In this document: piece by piece, positions 6,905 through 8,907 of the stretch | Layout: every line of letters begins with the position of its first letter | Numbering within the stretch: the first letter of the stretch is position 1 | Notes under the pieces: model-generated | The model's input: only the letters and a program-made list of their open reading frames with translations | The model's database searches: none | What the model was told of the DNA's origin: nothing | Assembly (NCBI GenBank): GCA_030621995.1 | Contig: JAUXGP010000059.1 | Span: 1 to 8,907, forward strand | Reading direction: 5' to 3' | Length of the DNA stretch: 8,907 bases | Source: Psychrilyobacter sp. | Lineage (GTDB): Bacteria > Fusobacteriota > Fusobacteriia > Fusobacteriales > Fusobacteriaceae | Made by a program: the position numbers and the translations under genes

Positions 6905-7294
6905 ATGTATGCTGTTGGAGAAAATTTTGAATATATGATAGAGGATAAGGAATATGACATATCTGTAGTAGGGGATATAATGATGTTTGGAGACGAATAT
7001 TTAATAGGAGAAAACCCAGATGGAAAGAGGTATGTTTTTATATATAGGGAAGATGAAGAGATAGTGGAATTAATAGATGATGATGAGGAATCATCGGATA
7101 TATTAGATAACTGGGAAGATGAATATTATGCCGGCGGAACAAATATTGGCGACTGGGATGGCGACTCATACTACGAAAGGGAAGATAAGATAACCGGTGG
7201 TTCCAATGAACTAGAGGAATACTCTGAAGTGGATGATTATTCTGAAAACGAAGAAGATGTAGATTCATTTATATCCGGCTTGATGGGAGGATAG
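6905..7294 (+). CDS. Highly acidic small protein of unknown function
   Basis: I do not recognise this 129-residue protein with confidence. Residues 1-57 look beta-rich and end in PDGKRYVFIYREDEE, which loosely resembles the small DUF1292/YrzB-like fold; this is only a resemblance. The rest is a low-complexity acidic tail rich in Asp, Glu, Ser, Tyr and Gly, ending in SGLMGG. I count 43 Asp/Glu against 6 Lys/Arg in the whole protein, so it should carry a strong negative charge. It has no signal peptide or membrane segment. I chose ATG 6905 because GAGGTGGG (6893-6900) sits at the right distance; an in-frame GTG at 6896 lies inside that site. The site overlaps the rlmH stop, and the next gene follows after 3 nt, so the three genes form a coupled cluster. 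A ribosome-linked or binding-partner role is a guess from context. Confidence 0.8.
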   Translation: MYAVGENFEYMIEDKEYDISVVGDIMMFGDEYLIGENPDGKRYVFIYREDEEIVELIDDDEESSDILDNWEDEYYAGGTNIGDWDGDSYYEREDKITGGSNELEEYSEVDDYSENEEDVDSFISGLMGG

Positions 7295-7297
7295 TGG

Positions 7298-7660
7298 ATG
7301 AAACTAAGGATAAGAACAACAGACAGTTTTGGTGAAAACTATGATGCTACCTTTGATGCAACGAGAGAAGACAATAAAATGGGTGTTAAATACACATACT
7401 CCGATGAATATGCAAATGTGAGAATATTTATCTTGAAGGATAAGGTGCAGATAGTAAGAGACGGGGATATAAAGAGTAATAAGCTTTTAAAGGAAAATCA
7501 AAGGACGATTTTTTCCTACAGGGCATCATATATGAATAGAAATTTTGAAGTTTTCACTAAACGTCTTATCATAGAAGATAAAAAAATTAGTGCTGTATAT
7601 TCTATATTTGAGGAAAATTCAGTGATGAATGAATTGACTCTAAAGATAGATGAACTTTAA
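7298..7660 (+). CDS. DUF1934 (YwiB-like) beta-barrel protein
   Basis: This 120-residue soluble protein resembles the DUF1934 family (B. subtilis YwiB), predicted to form a calycin-like beta barrel. The family pattern can be followed in order: YTYSDEYANVRIFILKDKVQIVRDGD (32-57, with the typical I-x-x-x-R-x-G step), then ENQRTIFSYRASYMNRNFEVFTKRLIIED (66-94), then a final strand ISAVYSIFEENSV. No catalytic residues are known for this family, and its biological role is unclear. The ATG at 7298 is served by GGGAGG at 7285-7290, inside the end of the acidic gene. It closes the rlmH cluster before a terminator. In Bacillus the homologue is next to argS; here the next gene is an exported TPR protein instead. 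Confidence 0.72.
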   Translation: MKLRIRTTDSFGENYDATFDATREDNKMGVKYTYSDEYANVRIFILKDKVQIVRDGDIKSNKLLKENQRTIFSYRASYMNRNFEVFTKRLIIEDKKISAVYSIFEENSVMNELTLKIDEL

Positions 7661-7684
7661 TTTATGGTAAAAATATAAAAAATT

Positions 7685-7693
7685 TGATATAAT
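7685..7693 (+). promoter_or_regulatory. Extended -10 promoter of the TPR protein gene
   Basis: TGATATAAT (7685-7693) is a perfect TATAAT with a TG extension. The -35 region (TGGTAA at 7665-7670) is poor, so the promoter would rely on the extended -10. Transcription should begin near 7700, giving a leader of about 45 nt with GGAGG at 7735-7739. The last three bases of the box are also part of the stem of the terminator for the genes upstream. Confidence 0.6.
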
Positions 7694-7722
7694 AGAGCAA
7701 GAGATTGCTCTATTTTTATTTA
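7691..7722 (+). terminator. Intrinsic terminator of the rlmH cluster
   Basis: AATAGAGCAA (7691-7700) pairs with TTGCTCTATT (7705-7714) around a GAGA tetraloop of the GNRA type, followed by a T-rich tract (TTTTTATTT, 7713-7721). This is a standard Rho-independent terminator, 31 nt after the DUF1934 gene. Its 5' arm overlaps the -10 box of the next gene. Confidence 0.85.
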
Positions 7723-7744
7723 AAATTAACCTTTGGAGGATGAG

Positions 7745-8907
7745 ATGAAAAAATTAATATTATTTGTAACCATCTTATTGGGGGTTAGTGTAGGATCTTA
7801 CGGTACTGTGAATAATTCTAAGGAAATAGATGAAGTTAATAAAAAAATAATCCAAGAACTATCTTTATTCTATGGGGGCTATGAAAAAATATATTCCCAT
7901 GGGATCAACAGGCAGAATATTAATTTTATTTTGGGAGAAGTCCAGTCGAAGCCAGGCAAAAAGGCTGAATATGACTTTGAGACCATTCCAAATGGGAAGG
8001 TAATAAGCCTGGGCTTGGATGAAAAAATTGAATTTAAAAATATATCTGAGATAAAAAAACTAAAAGTAGCAGGAAAAACATATAAAAATGCTCTTGTAGA
8101 TTTTAAAAAAGAAGATGGGAACTTAACAATTACTTTTTCCAGTGTAGGAGAGTATAAGATCTCTTTTACAGAAAAAAATCAAACGATTAAAGAGATAACT
8201 TTTGAGAAAATTACAAAGTATCAGCCATTTCCTGAAGATATAGAGAATAATATAGAGGATTCCTATAATGACGGAGATTTTAAATTCTTAAATGAAAATT
8301 TACTGCTTTTAAAAACTTTTTTCCCGGATTCAGAGGAGATAGAGAAGGGTCTTTTTTATGCTTTAGAATTGAATGAAAAAAATAAAAACTATGATGCAGT
8401 GAGAAATATCTCAAAGACATTGGTCAGTAAGTATAGATTGGATGATGAAAAAAAGGAAGAGATAATAGAGATATATCTAAATGCCCTGAAAGAATTAGGC
8501 GAAACAGATGAATACCTTGGGTTTTTAGAAAAGTTATCCGCCTATGATAAAAAATACGAATTAGAATATTTAGATGCTTCTATAGACTATAAAAACTATA
8601 GTTTAGGAGCTGTTAAATTAGCTCTGGATCAAATTTTAGTTGAATCCAGTTCCAAGATCCTGGATTATTTGGGGGATTATTACCATCAGTTAAAAGATTA
8701 CAATAAGGCAATAAGCTATTATAAAACAGGCGAAAACTTAGAAAAGTTAGCCTTAATATATCTGGAAACAGGAGATAAGATCAGCTATGAGACCCTGAAA
8801 TCAGGGGCAGATCCTGAACAAACAGAAAAAATAAAAAAAATAGAAATTAAATATTTAGATAGAAAAAAGCTTGAAAAATACATTGGAACTGCAGAGAAAT
8901 ATACAAA
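7745..8907 (+). CDS. Exported TPR-repeat protein, 3' end missing
   Basis: The frame is open from ATG 7745 to the right edge with no stop, so at least 387 residues belong to it. The N-terminus is a signal peptide (MKKLILFVTILLGVSVGSYG, likely cut near residue 20; no lipobox Cys). Residues about 25-165 look like beta-strand-rich sequence with many short Lys/Glu-flanked hydrophobic strands, and no known domain is evident. From about 170 it becomes helical with TPR-like units; the clearest reads LDYLGDYYHQLKDYNKAISYY at about 306-326. Such proteins act as scaffolds in the envelope, but no partner can be named. GGAGG at 7735-7739 supports the start. It shares general design (signal peptide, TPR body) with the SLT protein at 2279-4144, but no catalytic domain is visible in the part present. 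Confidence 0.8.
   Translation, partial: MKKLILFVTILLGVSVGSYGTVNNSKEIDEVNKKIIQELSLFYGGYEKIYSHGINRQNINFILGEVQSKPGKKAEYDFETIPNGKVISLGLDEKIEFKNISEIKKLKVAGKTYKNALVDFKKEDGNLTITFSSVGEYKISFTEKNQTIKEITFEKITKYQPFPEDIENNIEDSYNDGDFKFLNENLLLLKTFFPDSEEIEKGLFYALELNEKNKNYDAVRNISKTLVSKYRLDDEKKEEIIEIYLNALKELGETDEYLGFLEKLSAYDKKYELEYLDASIDYKNYSLGAVKLALDQILVESSSKILDYLGDYYHQLKDYNKAISYYKTGENLEKLALIYLETGDKISYETLKSGADPEQTEKIKKIEIKYLDRKKLEKYIGTAEKYT

Noticed and set aside
7038..7268. Minus-strand frame encoding a His/Leu/Pro-rich 76-residue peptide
   Set aside because: The His-rich composition is simply the reverse complement of Asp/Glu codons in the acidic gene; no ribosome binding site or homology is seen.

Overview
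This is an AT-rich bacterial window with no RNA genes, mobile elements or CRISPR. It looks like a Fusobacteriota genome, possibly a marine Ilyobacter, Psychrilyobacter or Propionigenium type. That placement is an inference from base and codon use (AGA/AGG, ATA and TTA are common) and from overall protein style; no marker gene in the window settles it.

Left part (1-2276). The 3' end of a nitroreductase-family flavoprotein gene (+) converges on a minus-strand operon of three genes: a small PadR-type repressor, an ABC ATPase and an ABC permease. The last two match the FetA/FetB (YbbL/YbbM, UPF0014) iron-export pair. The operon has a strong sigma-70-type promoter (TTGACA, 17-nt spacer, TAAACT) with ATATCG/CGATAT repeats over the predicted transcription start, which suggests PadR represses its own operon.

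Middle (2243-4360). A 621-residue exported protein on the minus strand has a long TPR-like helical body and a divergent C-terminal lytic transglycosylase (SLT) domain. It ends in a strong intrinsic terminator that insulates the padR-fetAB promoter. A 215-bp intergenic region holds divergent promoters for this gene and for mutL.

Right part (4360-8907). The plus strand carries mutL (mismatch repair, endonuclease type), rlmH (23S rRNA pseudouridine-1915 methyltransferase), a very acidic small protein, and a DUF1934/YwiB-like small beta-barrel protein. The last three are tightly packed with overlapping ribosome binding sites and are probably co-transcribed. A terminator follows whose 5' arm shares bases with the promoter of the next gene, an exported TPR-repeat protein that runs off the right edge.

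Most of the window is housekeeping or common accessory content. The points most worth checking are the PadR/FetAB regulatory unit, the altered catalytic motifs of the SLT protein, the acidic protein next to rlmH, and the overlapping terminator and promoter at 7685-7722. I did not find a convincing undescribed multi-gene system.
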